Below, piece by piece: positions 49,830-61,678 of a DNA stretch of 64,000 nt; the first letter of the stretch is position 1; each line of letters opens with the position of its first letter. The notes under the pieces are model-generated. The model had not been told where the DNA came from and made no database searches. It was given only the letters and a program-made list of their open reading frames with translations. The translations under genes and the position numbers were made by a program. Source of the stretch: Agrostemma githago (Eukaryota > Streptophyta > Magnoliopsida > Caryophyllales > Caryophyllaceae); the NCBI GenBank assembly GCA_958450325.1, contig OY288259.1:60538987-60602986 (forward strand), given 5' to 3'.

Positions 49830-50952
49830 CTTGACAACTAGGATTTCTAGGTGAGCTTTAACAATTTACTGTCAAAGGCCGAAAACCTAAAGATTTGAGT
49901 TTTGGCTATTATATCGAAACTGAAGAAGTCGTCTTTTTTTTTCTCCTGGTTTTTCTTTCTGAGGCATGGTTGAATCAGATGTTAAGACCCTTTGAAGATA
50001 GGCGTGTCTCGAAGTTACCAGTTGCAGTTCATCCTAGAATGTGGTAGATCATCAATACTCAGTAGTAGATAATTAGATACTAGCCTTGCATGGATCGGCG
50101 TTCTATTGAATACATGGGCTGATGGGCGTGTTTTGGGACGATCAAGGCTGCCATCTCTGTGTCCTCTGAACGAGTTTCATGGTTGCAGTAGTTGCAAGGT
50201 GTAACTCATGTTTCTAGCCCATTGTTGTTTGTGATGACAGATTCAGATTTGTAGCTCGTCCTAAACTCACCCTTGTAGTGGTAGTCCTGGTAGATGATTA
50301 GATTTTGCCTTCTTTTTGGTATCATGTTGGCTATATTTGAACGAGGTCACACCGTGCAACGATTCTTTTATATAAGAAGATCAAACATATATCTCTCGGT
50401 AATAAAAAATGATTCATTGTGTCCTATAAAGTGGAGATGAAAGCGTGTTGTATCTGCCTGGAGAAGAAAATGACATGGCTAAGCACGAAAGTGGATTTCA
50501 TGTCATGTCGTGCCCAAGTGGGTCATGCCATGTATGGGGCGGACACGGTCTTCTTAAGACCCACGGGCCGTGACAATGCTAGCCCACTAGCACGTGGAAA
50601 TTCCATCTTCGTCTTTCCGAGTTCAATTCAGTTCAATCTTATTCGATTTAGTTCAGCTTAACTCTTTCGAATTTAGCATATTCTTGTCAACTTAGCCTTA
50701 TTCAGTTTGTGAATAATTTGGAGTATAAGATATTGTTCGGGTTAAGTTAATTTTTTAGGTATCCATACATTAATCATACCAACTCAATTTCTGGTTCATT
50801 GTAGAGTAATCCACAACTTAAAAGAGTAAGACCACGACAATTCATTTCAGTAAAAAGATCACTTACGAGTATTTATTACTACTCCGTATAATCAATATTT
50901 TTGTACAAAGAGTCTGTTTCACCGTGTTAGATCGTCACACACATAATGACTA

Positions 50953-51094
50953 CTCCCTTCGATTTTTTAAGGAAAAGAGAGAAATGTAAGGGTGATTTTA
51001 GACCACATGTTGATGGCCCAAAAATGGAAATAGGGAAGAAAGGGTGTTTCCGCCCAATAAGGAAATAGGGAAGATAATAAAAAATCGGAGGGAG
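50953..51094. mobile_element. Stowaway-like MITE
   Basis: Ends CTCCCTTCGATTTTTTAAG and, inverted from the right, CTCCCTCCGATTTTTTATTA. TA on both sides (50951-50952, 51095-51096). 142 bp. Confidence 0.85.
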
Positions 51095-51254
51095 TATTAA
51101 CTTGTACTCCACGTTACGAAATATTTTAAAGTGTATTTATTGGAAAGAAACATTCGGGCCAACTTGAACCGTATCTATTCAAGTCGAGTTAGTTTTGTCA
51201 GATCGAGTTGAAACGGGTAAACCCAATCGATGTCCTCCTATCCTATGGCTTAAA

Positions 51255-51290
51255 AGCCCAACCCATATCACACAAACCAAATTAGGGTTT
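51255..51290 (+). promoter_or_regulatory. Site II-like element and telo-box before the eS8 gene
   Basis: 'agccca' (inverse of the TGGGCY site II element) at 51255-51260 and 'ttagggttt' (inverse telo-box) at 51282-51290, about 110-145 bp before the ATG. This pair is known from promoters of plant ribosomal protein and other growth genes. The role here is inferred. Confidence 0.6.
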
Positions 51291-51399
51291 TACATAAAAC
51301 CTAAAGCAGCCTACAACTTCCCCCCTTCCCCTCTCTTCATCTCCATTGCAGCAGCATAAAAGAGAACTGTAACCCTAATTTCACCCCCATCGTCTCAAA

Positions 51400-53839
51400 A
51401 TGGGTACTGCAAATCTCACTCTCTCACTCCATTCAATTGCTACTGCTTCTATTCTTACGATTCTCGATCCATTAATTTGATCTCACATGATGAATTTCAT
51501 TGTTTTTTTGTTGTTGATTGATTTTTTTGTTGTTGATTGATTGATTGATTAGGTATCTCTCGTGATTCTATGCACAAGAGGCGTGCAACTGGTGGAAAGA
51601 AGAAGGCTTGGAGAAAGAAGCGAAAGTAATTTCATTACTCTTTTTTTAAAATTTTGTCAATTTTAATGTTTTTTTTCAATGTTTTGGTATTTTGATTTGG
51701 TAATTTATATGATGTTCTTGATTAAATACATTTGATCGTAAATCGGGTATTTTTTAGATTTATCAAAATCATTGGGGTTCGTCATTTTTCTGCATTTTTG
51801 TTACTGTCAGATTTCTGAATTGATTTTGATTGTTTTGTGATTTTATTTCTTTTATCTCCCATAGCTGAAGTGTTGAAGTTCAATTACATTATCGTCATTT
51901 GATTCCTTGCGTATCGAAAATATCCCAAAAATGTGTACAATTAGTTTCTTGTGAGACGGTTTCACCTTATTCGCAGCAGCTAGATTACATTGCTGAGCAA
52001 TTGGCTTTCGGGTTTCTTAAATTCGATTCCTTGAGTGATGATTCTGAGTAAATCTATCAGTGATGTACACATCTCTCCGATTTTCGTGTTTTGGAAAAAT
52101 GTTCTATGTCGAGTCATGTTTCCTCCTGTTTTTTTTTACTGAATGACTGATGTTACGATTTGGTTTTGTAAAATGTATGCTTATTGACGGTCCTGTGCTG
52201 ATTAGTTTCTCCATCTGCACGCAACATAATCATAAGCTATATTATTGTGCCGTTTCATCATGTGCTAGTCTTCTTCCTAACTCGTTGCGGACTTTTGATG
52301 CTGTGGCGTAAATACCAACTCGTTCTGTTTTTTGCTTGTTACCCGGCTTTTTACGTTTCCTACTATTTCTCTTTTGGGTAAATAACTGACATTAATTGAT
52401 GAGAGTTCCCTTTTAATATGGTAAAACTGTAAAACTGTAATATCGTAGATGATGGTAGGCTGGCAAACTCAACCGTTGTGCTGTTTTTGCTGCTTCTCCA
52501 TAAGTGAACCGTATGAATTCAATGTATTTTTTTCTATTATTGCTTGTCTACGTGATCATAAGAAAATGGATTTTTCCGTGTTAATTTCCTTGCAATGCTG
52601 CGTTATTGATGGGTTTGTGTTGTATAAAAGGTATGAGTTGGGAAGGCAGCCAGCTAACACTAAGCTATCAGGCAACAAGACTGTTCGTAGAGTCAGGGTT
52701 CGAGGTGGCAATGTGAAATGGCGTGCACTGAGGTTGGATACTGGTAACTACTCATGGGGAAGTGAGGCTGTGACCCGCAAAACCCGTGTTTTAGATGTGG
52801 TTTACAATGCATCAAACAATGAGTTGGTCAGGACACAGACCCTTGTGAAAAGTGCCATCGTTCAGGTTGATGCTGCACCATTCAAACAGTGGTATCTACA
52901 GCACTATGGTGTTGAAATCGGACGCAAGAAGAAGTCTGCTGCCGCTGCTGCCAAGAAGGAAGGCGAGGTATATATATTCTTCTGATAGTTTCTCCATTAC
53001 TGTTCTTCCGTAATATGGTCGTCTCAAAAGAGTTTTGTGCTGGACCACATTGTTTGATTCGTGACATGCCTTGATACTAATGTAGAATCAATTTATATTT
53101 GATCACTTTATCAACTGCTCCGTAATTCATTGTGATGTGTACTCTTTTGTTTCTGTTCATGATGTTTTGCATATTTCGTTTGCGTTTGGATTATTGTTGG
53201 TATTCAGTTCATTGCACATTGTTTGATTCGTTTATGTTTGTGCTCACAGGATGGTGAGGCTACCGAGGAGACCAAAAAAAGCAACCACGTGACTAGGAAA
53301 TTAGAGAAGCGTCAAGAGGGCCGTGAATTGGACGCTCACGTTGAAGAACAATTTGGCGGTGGTCGTTTGTTGGCATGCATTTCTTCTCGCCCTGGTCAAT
53401 GTGGCCGTGCTGATGGGTAAGTAGTCTTCTTTAATTGATTCAGTCTTAAGAGTTTGGGGTCTTGAATCTTGACTGCTGGGCCTGTGCTATTGTTTTGACT
53501 CTCTCTGTCTAAGATGCATACTCGGTAACTACTGATACTACGTGGAAATTTTCTGTTCTATTTATCAGAACAATTATTTTGATAAATATTTGTAAAACGT
53601 GAAAGGCGGACGATGTTTGCCGCCACATAATGAAAATGGGATGCGGAATGTATTTTTTATAGTTTATAATCTGAGTTTCTGATATTTTTTTTATCGATCC
53701 TGTTAAACGTTCCTTACATTTTTTGTGATAAGCTAAACTGGGATATGAATTGGTTTATGACAGATACATTCTGGAGGGCAAAGAGCTTGAATTTTACATG
53801 AAGAAGATTCAAAAGAAGAAAGGCAAATCAGCAGCTTAA
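51400..53839 (+). CDS. RPS8: 40S ribosomal protein S8 (eS8)
   Basis: Five exons: 51400-51403 (only ATG G), 51553-51625, 52631-52967, 53250-53416 and 53764-53839. They join to 218 residues, the normal plant eS8 size. It is a structural protein of the small cytosolic ribosomal subunit. Seen: GISRDSMHKRRATGGKK, WRKKRKYELGRQPANTKL, VRRVRVRGGNVKWRALRL, NELVRTQTLVKSAIVQVDA, EEQFGGGRLLACISSRPGQC and a lysine-rich end. The very short first exon just after the ATG is common in ribosomal protein genes. Splice sites and frame agree at every junction, and the gene looks intact. Promoter words lie just upstream. Confidence 0.96.
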
Positions 53840-54939
53840 GCGTTGGCTGTAGAATCGTAAACATTCAGGTGTTTTATTTGATTTTCTACCGACAGCTACT
53901 CTTTTAATATCGTTGGACCTCTTCTTTAGTTTTGAGGAATGGAATTTAGTCAAAAACATTTTGTAATCCGAGAGTTGGTCTTCTAATATTTTTGTCCCAA
54001 GTTTCAGCCTGATGGTTTTGCATGTTCTTGAATATTCGCCATTGTTATGTTTGGCTGCTGTTTTACACCCAGATCTCAGCCCAAAATTTTAGGCCTCTAT
54101 AGTCTTTGTTACTGACTTCGTATATGTTGGTCTTCTGCTGTTAGATGACCCACTATTCTTTTGATAGATAAGCTATCTCACCCCGAGGTGTTGTAGCCTC
54201 ATGCAACGCGTGTAAAAGTGGTCCAACTTTTTTTTTTTTTTTTTCGTATTTTGCCACGTTTTGAGTCAAAATCGATAGTTCAATGTAAAAATGATCCGAC
54301 TCTTGTCTTGTTTGAAGACATTTTAACGTGTTACGAGTCAAAACCAACTCTCCAAACCGAGTTCAAAAGTCTTTTCATGCCTTCCGAGTTAGAACACATT
54401 TCAAAAAACAAACGTTTTAATAGACATCCTACTCAATCTACTTCCCTGCTCGAAATGTACAAATTTCGAACATCCTAAACTTGTTTTCACACTCTCGGTC
54501 AACCTAAAACATCCTAAATCATGACGCAACATTAAACAAATCGAACTCTAAAAGTGGTTACGTGATTACGGTTATTTAAGCTTAACGTTGCAGGAATTCT
54601 AAGCAAAAGCACACAAAACCAACTCGATTCATTCGTTCGTCCAAACCTTGGAGGGGTGAGGGTGGGTTGTTTATATCTCATTAGCTCTCATTATTTGTGT
54701 CTTAGGTCCTGTTCTTTTGGACTTATATTCGATCAGTTTTAGTTTAGTTCAGTTAAGTTAAGTTCTGTCAGTTTCAGCCCAAAAGAACATGGCCTTAATC
54801 ATATAAAATGCGTACACACGTACCCAATTAATACTTGAGGTGACATTACATTTTTTTTTTTTTTTTTTTTTTTTTTGGCTCCCGTCAAAAAAAAACATTA
54901 CATTTTTTTTTTTGGTACATAAGAGGGCAAAGCCCAAAG
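53840..54939. other. Region between eS8 and the LINE/polyphenol oxidase unit
   Basis: eS8 3' UTR, then AT-rich DNA with a short Tourist-like MITE (54705-54794) and two long T runs (about 54852-54876 and 54904-54914), which are the plus-strand view of poly-A tails. A short reading frame at 54218-54478 is not supported as a gene. Confidence 0.55.
54705..54794. mobile_element. Short Tourist-like MITE
   Basis: Ends GGTCCTGTTCTTTTGGACTT and, inverted from the right, GGCCATGTTCTTTTGGGCTG. TTA on both sides (54702-54704, 54795-54797). 90 bp. Confidence 0.8.
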
Positions 54940-55176
54940 CTAAGGCATAACAAAACGAGGAAAAACAACTCCTAAAACATCTTCACGGAGGATAGAGCGG
55001 AGTTCAGTAGGCAATTCTTCGAGGGCAGTAATTTTTAATGAGGCGTTTATTCCTTGATTAGCTAACCAGTCGCCAACGCGGTTAGCCTCATGATAAACAT
55101 GTTGGAACTTCACCTCCCAATTTGGATTTCCAAATAAACTCTTGCACCAATGCGTAAGTGACCGGAGGCTATACAT
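54904..55176 (-). mobile_element. 5'-truncated L1-type LINE fragment (RNase H end)
   Basis: The minus strand encodes the C-terminal part of a LINE RNase H domain: WEVKFQHVYHEANRVGDWLA, then ELPTELRSILREDVLGVVFP. A tail GCTTTGGGCTTTGCCCTC and poly-A (poly-T at 54904-54914 on plus) follow, typical of plant L1 3' ends. The reverse transcriptase part is absent. The 5' border is at or very near the stop codon of polyphenol oxidase. Confidence 0.8.
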
Positions 55177-57150
55177 TTATGAGACATAAGTAATAGACAA
55201 AGAAGTGAGAGTAATAACATCACATTTAGCTTTAGGTACCAAAATAACGTCGACGGAATCGTGGTCATCAATTCCCAAATCATCAATTAAATCTGTTAAT
55301 CCCAAACTATAAGTAAGATTCATCATCTTCTCACGCATTCTCCTGACTGCCATGTTCGCAAAACTCCCTGCATATTCTGTGTTTAACCTTTTTAATCTCT
55401 CTGGATTATCACTTGCTTCATTGATATAAACATCAAATTTCACATATTCCTCCATTTTCGGTAGCTCGAATTTGATCATTAGCACTTCTTCTTCGTCTTC
55501 TTTTTGCTTCCGGCTCCTCGACTTTTGTGGTCGTCTTACCTATATATGCCCATCGTACAATTAATAGCAATAACATGGGACGAAAAATAGTGATCGGAGG
55601 CAGTAAGTCTTAGGGCTCGTTTGGTTCACCACGGGAAGATGGAACTTAAATTCAATATGAAACAATAATACACACAAAATTCGATGATAATTAAAAAAAA
55701 TGGTTTTTCTAACTGGGCACACGTTAATAAGTTATTCACGGTAAGAATCACATTGATATTGTCTTAAAAGTATGGTAATTAATTAATTATGGGTTAATAT
55801 ATTAATTTCTCGTGATATTATCAATGTGATTTTTTGCTTTAAATAGCTTATTAACATGTGCCCAGTGGACACACACGTTAGAAAAATCGATTAAACAATG
55901 CAAGGGACTTACTTACCCGTGTTCGTATGGTCGAGTCAAACTTTTTAGGAAACGTGGTCGTGGTTGGAGTTGGTGATGCCGCGAGTCCAGTAGTAGTAGT
56001 AGGGCTCGAAGGTGTGGGTCGAGCATTAAGCCAAGGTAGATCAACATCTTGATACACGTATCCAAGTCGGGTTTCGCTATCCAAAACATCTCTGACCCGA
56101 ATACGTACGGGTCGGGCATTTTCATCGTACAATACAAACGCAACGTCCAACCAATCAGGATCGGTAAAGTCTCGCCTCCTACCACCTAACGTTTTCCAAA
56201 TACTCCACAGTCGATCCACATTACTATGATGGGAAAAAAATATCGGATCTCGGGCCGCTGAAAAAAAGGTACCCATGTCAATCCTAAACGGTTGGCGCGG
56301 GTCACCCGTCCACAGATGGACGTTATTGTGAGGCATGGTCTCTAGTGCACCCGCGCCACCTGGCATTTCGTCCCCTAATCTGTAGGGCATCCCATGAAAT
56401 AACGTCGCGTTTTTAGCGTTACTGACCATTTGACGATACATAATTGACAAATTTGACGCGATTAGTTGGTCCGGCGTTATGGTGTCCGTACTACTATCCG
56501 ACCCGTCATAGGATAGGTCTATTAGTGTAGGTGGTTGGTGGGCCGGGTCACGAAACGGGTCGTAAAGAGGTGAATTCGGGTTTGTAAATAGGGTGGGCAT
56601 GTACATGCCATCCGGGTGATCCCAATTCCAAAAGGGTAACGCAAAAGTCGGGTCGTCGATTAATTTTCCCAATATTTTTTCGAAAAAGTAAAGGTAACAT
56701 CGATGAAACGGGGCGAATAGCCAATCGAAATGGACCTGGAAATCGAAGTCTGGAAATCCGACCTGATGATAACTTCCGTCACAATAAGCACAATGGACGT
56801 TCGCCTGTTGAGTAAAACTACGTGGGTCGTCCGAAGGTAGATTTCTCATTAAGTTCATCGCCCTAGAATATTTTTCGATATAGTTATCGTCGACTAAATG
56901 GGCAGCCGGGCGAACCCGTATCACCTGGCTAGTGTCGGGTTCGAAGTCAATAATGTTTTCTGGTGTTGGTGGGCAACATTCGAGGTCACCTGGCCCACCA
57001 ACACCTCCAGCTGTTGGCATACAGTCGGTGTAATCTACTGCGACTGGGGCCGCTAACAGGTCTGAATAACCTGAGATTGCAGTAGTCGCGGCCCCATATA
57101 GGCCACCTAGTCTAACTATAATATTTCTTCTGTCCCATTTTGACGTACGC

Positions 57151-57182
<32 letters not shown>

Positions 57183-57356
57183 TTCCGTATTTGAGGTTTG
57201 ATTAATATCATTTTTCTCATTTTGATGGGATATAATTGTAGTATATTTTGTGTGTGTTCGATTTAGGGCATTAGAGCTTGGTGACTTGTTTGTGAAGTTA
57301 GGGTTTTTAGGATTAAAGGTGGCAATAATGGGTGAGAATGAACAAATGGAGGCCAT
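55177..57356 (-). CDS. Polyphenol oxidase (tyrosinase/catechol oxidase), plastid-targeted
   Basis: Two exons on the minus strand: 57356-55917 and 55539-55177, joining to 600 residues, normal for the family. A dinuclear copper enzyme of the thylakoid lumen that oxidises o-diphenols, and sometimes monophenols, to quinones. Seen: a Ser/Thr/Asn-rich plastid transit part, a run of ten Asn encoded by a microsatellite, a twin-arginine (residues 76-77) lumen signal ending near AAPVA (102-106), CuA histidines at 188 (HCAYC), 209 and 218, and CuB histidines at 343, 347 and 377 (MPHNNVHLW, FFSHHSNVDRLW). The DWL-type middle and C-terminal KFDV domain (EYVKFDVYINEASDN) follow. The start was set at MASICSF because the upstream 30 codons look like leader sequence. 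The intron of 377 bp contains a MITE. It appears intact. Confidence 0.93.
55701..55890. mobile_element. MITE with hairpin-bearing inverted repeats in the polyphenol oxidase intron
   Basis: Left end GGTTTTTCTAAC, then GGGCACACGTTAATAAG. The right end, inverted, reads CGATTTTTCTAACG, then CCACTGGGCACATGTTAATA. The inverted repeat runs on for about 70 bp ('aatcacattgata' in both arms). This is the only copy in the window where both ends are clear. Confidence 0.75.
57151..57182. repeat. (TTA)10 microsatellite inside polyphenol oxidase coding sequence
   Basis: Thirty bases of TTA triplets. On the coding strand they give ten consecutive AAT codons (Asn) in the transit peptide region. Confidence 0.9.
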
Positions 57357-57491
57357 GTTTATCGAGTGGTAATTTGACAGGAGGGGCTTGGCGCTATTTA
57401 TAGGGATGTAGTAGAACTGTAGGAGGATAAATAATAGAGGATACAATATTACGGTATCCGAGGAAGTTTAAGAAACACACAAATACAATTA

Positions 57492-57729
57492 GGTAGCGTT
57501 TGGGAACCTATATTTCATTTCAAATCGTCATTGTCAAATTAGAAAAGTGAAATGATGAATTTTAAAATGACATGTGTTAAAGTGTCATTTTGAAATGAGC
57601 CTTTTTGTGAAGGTATTGTATTTGGTTGGATTTGACAAAATCCAAATTCACAAATTCACTTTGTTTCCCAAACAAAGTATTTGTGTCAAATCCAAATTTT
57701 AAAATGAAATCCGTGTTCCCAAACGGACC
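57492..57729. mobile_element. MITE in the polyphenol oxidase promoter
   Basis: Ends GGTAGCGTTTGGGAAC and, inverted from the right, GGTCCGTTTGGGAAC. 238 bp, rich in 'aaatccaaatt' and 'aaatgaaat' words. The target duplication is unclear. Its near edge is about 135 bp from the start codon. Confidence 0.7.
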
Positions 57730-57927
57730 ATAAAATCAATTAGTCGACCGTCTCATACTAAATAGTGCAAGACATGCCAAAATACATTAGTAACCAACAA
57801 AAAATAAAAATAAAAATATAAAAAGTAACTTTTCTCATGTTAGAGGTCTCAAAATAATGTTACTTGAGACAATTAATTAGTGGTAATCTTTCCAGTTTTA
57901 ATTAATTATATAACTTTAATATTAATA

Positions 57928-57975
<48 letters not shown>

Positions 57976-58784
57976 CTACAATAATTGTCCTCTCCTCTTG
58001 GAGAGATTCGTCCCCATTAATTGATGGGTTTCACTCTCTTTTAATTAGAGGGAGGTTAATTCTTTGATAGCGGAGAAGACGCAAAAGATCAGTACCTCAA
58101 CGGTTCATTATAGGATATCGTAATTCATGTCAGACTGTTGGCTACAATCTATCAGATAAAATCGATTCTCTTCAAAATCTTGGAAGATCCCATGAAGACC
58201 CTCCTATGAAAAACTGTATCATTAAACATTAAACAGCGATAGGTTGAAAGAGAATGTGCAGAAGCGAAGATCAAAATCTTTAGTAAAATATCTTTATTTT
58301 ATTGAGATTTTATTTTACTATAATCTTTTCATATTATATCTGTTCAGTTTCGATATAAATCATATTATATTATATTGTATGACTTTTTATTAATAAAATG
58401 ATATTTTTCTGAAATTGATCCACTAGCTTTCCTATTATTTAGATCAAACAATTTCCGTTCTGTAAAACTAGTATTGTTTTCCGAAGGAGTAAAGAATTCG
58501 TGGACATGGTGATAATTAACCAATCAAGTGATATTTCTCCATTTTTTCTTCTATGTATATTTTTACGTACATAAAACAAAAGGTTCTTGGATGAAAATAG
58601 AGTACGTACATTTTAATTTTTATTAAGCCAAATTGGACGTAACTACGCAATAAGTATACGATAACATTGTATTGGAGGACGTAACTACATTGCATACGAT
58701 AACGCTTTGAACTTAATCTACGTTCAGGTAAAGGGACGTTTTAACGAATGAATACGATCAATTACATAAATTATACTCTGTATT

Positions 58785-58880
58785 TTGTAATGTACAATCG
58801 TTGTATGGTGCGATATCACATTATTACGAATGATGAAAAACCTCAGTTCATCTACAATCGTTGTATGGTGCGATATCGTT
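58785..58880 (+). repeat. Two-copy tandem repeat
   Basis: 'acaatcgttgtatggtgcga' occurs at about 58794 and again about 62 bp downstream. Confidence 0.8.
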
Positions 58881-59085
58881 GTAAATTATACGTTTACTTA
58901 ATTATCATTTATTATTAGTAAGATTTTGAAAAAGAAATAGAAAATCATCTTTTGGCACGCATTTCCGTGCCAATTTGTTATTTTTAGGAGTCGTTTGTGT
59001 CATTTTCTCCCATTTGTGCTACTCGGGTGTCCGTTTCGTATTTTGCAGATATTTTAAATCGATTAATCAAAAGTGCTCAAAATAA

Positions 59086-59168
59086 GAAGTGAAGTCCAGT
59101 GGTTAAGTCCCTATATTGTAATATGACTAAGTTTACTCTTCGATTAACAAAAAAAATATGAAGTGAAG
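59086..59168 (+). mobile_element. Internally deleted SINE with target duplication
   Basis: 'ccagtggttaagtcc' (A-box part) runs straight into the SINE tail 'ctatattgtaatatgactaa' and an A run. The flanks repeat 'gaagtgaag' (59086-59094 and 59160-59168). Compared with the copy at 34547 it lacks the B-box region. Confidence 0.7.
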
Positions 59169-61232
59169 CCTAAATCGACATTCCCGAGATTTGAATGATA
59201 GATGAGCGAAGAAACAAATCGGCCCAAATATAGTACAAGATCAACATGGAAAAGAAGGCCAATGTCCAATTATCCAAGAGTAGCCCATCAATTAAGAGGA
59301 TAGAAAGACCCACCTGAAAGGCCAACATAAATGGCCCATTGACTAAAAGACTCCCTCCATCCCATTTGAGAAAAGAATCGAGTTATTTTATTTAATTACG
59401 AGTATTATTTAATAGTTATTTTTTTCGATTATTTTTTCATTTTATATCAAAATAATGAAACGTAAATGTACATACATTTCTGAACACAAATCATACTTAG
59501 TTCAACAACCGATGTGTCTCACATGGACACACCAGCCTTATAGTTGATGACAAAAACGTAAATCCTGGAATATACTCCATATTACTCTAGACTTCACACT
59601 TTTCCTTATTCTATAAGCCCAAAACAAAGTCATTATCGATATTCAAATGAGATAATCATTGTAAGTAATATGAAGATAATGAAGCAGTCTCCGTCGTTGA
59701 ACAAGTAATGTGAAAAGGCCTTTCTTGGTCCCATTGCTTTAGGATTGGCTTAGTGGCCTGATTTTTCACTTGAAGGAAGTCCAAGTCCAACCCATCCTAC
59801 CCATTTGGGTACCGAGCAACTTTATTGGAGTCGTTTGATTGATCGAGAAAGTTAGGTTTCGACTTCCGAGTGTGTTTAGATCGAAGCATGACACGTCTCT
59901 CTCTTAAGTACACGGAATGAGAAATTGATTGGACACATCCATACACGACACGACATCTTATGGTCAGTGCACGGTCGGTTGTGCCAACTGCCAAGGTTGT
60001 AATTTTTATTTCACAGACTCACTGACACGAAACACACCTCTCTGCCCCCATGTGTCGTCCCATTTCTCTTACAAGCACGATGGACGAACACAAGATTATG
60101 ACCGATTCGGTCCCCTCCCACCCCTAATCCACCACTAATATGGTTGGAATTAGACATGCATGTCTATAGGCTGGGATGATTTACCACGATCCAATAAGAC
60201 ACAAGCCCACTTTGACACATCTTACCATGACACGACACGTCATGGGTCATGTCTTGGTCAAAGTTTAAAAAAATAGACCCTCCTAAAGTCAAACAAACCA
60301 CAATCCACCTATGGACGAAACATTTAAACACATCCAAAATGTGAATATATAAATCTGAAAATGAGGAATTGTTTTGACACAACACGCTATAGGTCGTACA
60401 CCTATGTATCCATTTCCAATGATCGACACCACACACAATCTATCCCCTATACATAAATCGCGATATTTTCTTCTCCAAATACAATAGACTAGCACGAGAC
60501 ACGACCAAAGAACCCACTCCGATCTCCAACCAATACCATCAAATCGACCTTTCGAGTAGAAAATAAAAAAACAATTTGCTCACCAATCACCACTACTCAC
60601 CCCTTTTCTAGTTACAAAGTTGAGGAAAGAATAAAGGTTAGACCTTTTTTTTTTTTTTTTTTTTGGAAAATCTCAATTCTCAATCAAACCATCTGATTAA
60701 AATACTCGTCATAAATATTGATAAAACGGGACAAAAGATAATGAACGAAAAATCTTTGGGGTGCTCTGCTTAACAGTTCATCTTCCACTAATCTGTGTTT
60801 AATTATTCCAAAAATTGAAACTTTAATCTCCATGTACTGCAGCTGCCATTAAAACATTCTGGAATGAAGCACAAACTCCCAAACCAAACAAAAAAAATCT
60901 AATCTTTGAGCTCACCACTTACCTCAAAAGATACCCAACTTTGACTTTTGCACTTAGTACAAAAAAGGTAAGGACTTTATCTTCTTCTTCTTCTTCTTCC
61001 ATTTTCTTTGCATAATAAATTCTGGGTTTCTTTATGTTTTTTTTTTTGTTTTGCATTTTATTGTCTTTTGTTTCTGTTCATTCATTCATATTCATTGATT
61101 CCCTAAAATAATATTATAAACCCTTTTTTTCTAGGGTTGTTGTTGCAGCTCAAATTGTTGCAGGTATGTGAAAATTCAGCTTTTTTTATTACTCAATTTG
61201 TCAGTTTTTAGGTTTTGGGTTTCAATTTTCGG

Positions 61233-61335
61233 TATAAAGGGAGTCACGAGGGTGATTTGATGCTGACGATGTTCAAACCCGTGTCATTACTAATTTACCA
61301 CCTGTCAGTGATTTTATCGACTAAGCTAGTTCACT
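61233..61335 (-). mobile_element. SINE fragment, minus orientation
   Basis: Minus-strand A-box-like TAGCTTAGTCGATAAA and B-box-like GGGTTTGAACATCG. A near copy follows at 61428-61510. Confidence 0.6.
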
Positions 61336-61427
61336 TCAATTTGGAAATTGAGGATGTTACTGTTTGATATCGAATTATAGTACAGTACGTAGTTGTATTG
61401 TATACAGCCAGTATAAGATTAGTAAAT

Positions 61428-61510
61428 TTTGATTTTGATGCTGACGAGGTTCAAACGAGGTTATTACCAATTTACCACCTCTCGTGATTTTAACGACTAA
61501 GCTAGATATC
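61428..61510 (-). mobile_element. SINE fragment, second copy
   Basis: Repeats 'gattttgatgctgacga', 'gttcaaac', 'accaatttaccacct' and 'cgactaagctaga' of the copy at 61233, about 185 bp further on. Confidence 0.6.
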
Positions 61511-61605
61511 TTCAATTGGGAATTGAGGATATTACGATATGATATCGAGTTATGGTAGTTTTGTTGTATAGAAGATTAGTGGATTCTTGTTCTGTTAATA
61601 AATTT

Positions 61606-61678
61606 AGTACTATATGGGAAAGGGATTCGAGCTTGAGACCTATTGTCGAGAATACTGGTAGGCTAAGATCTTTTCGGT
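61606..61678 (-). mobile_element. SINE fragment, same family as 32717 and 34535
   Basis: Minus strand reads the family's AGGTCTCAAGCTCGAATCCC and the tail ATATAGTAC. It is diverged and shortened in the A-box part. Confidence 0.6.

Larger units (their letters stand above)
49830..51399. other. Region upstream of ribosomal protein eS8
   Basis: Contains the 3' UTR of the preceding gene, a Stowaway-like MITE (50953-51094) and, close to the eS8 start, promoter words typical of ribosomal protein genes. No other gene is supported. Confidence 0.6.
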
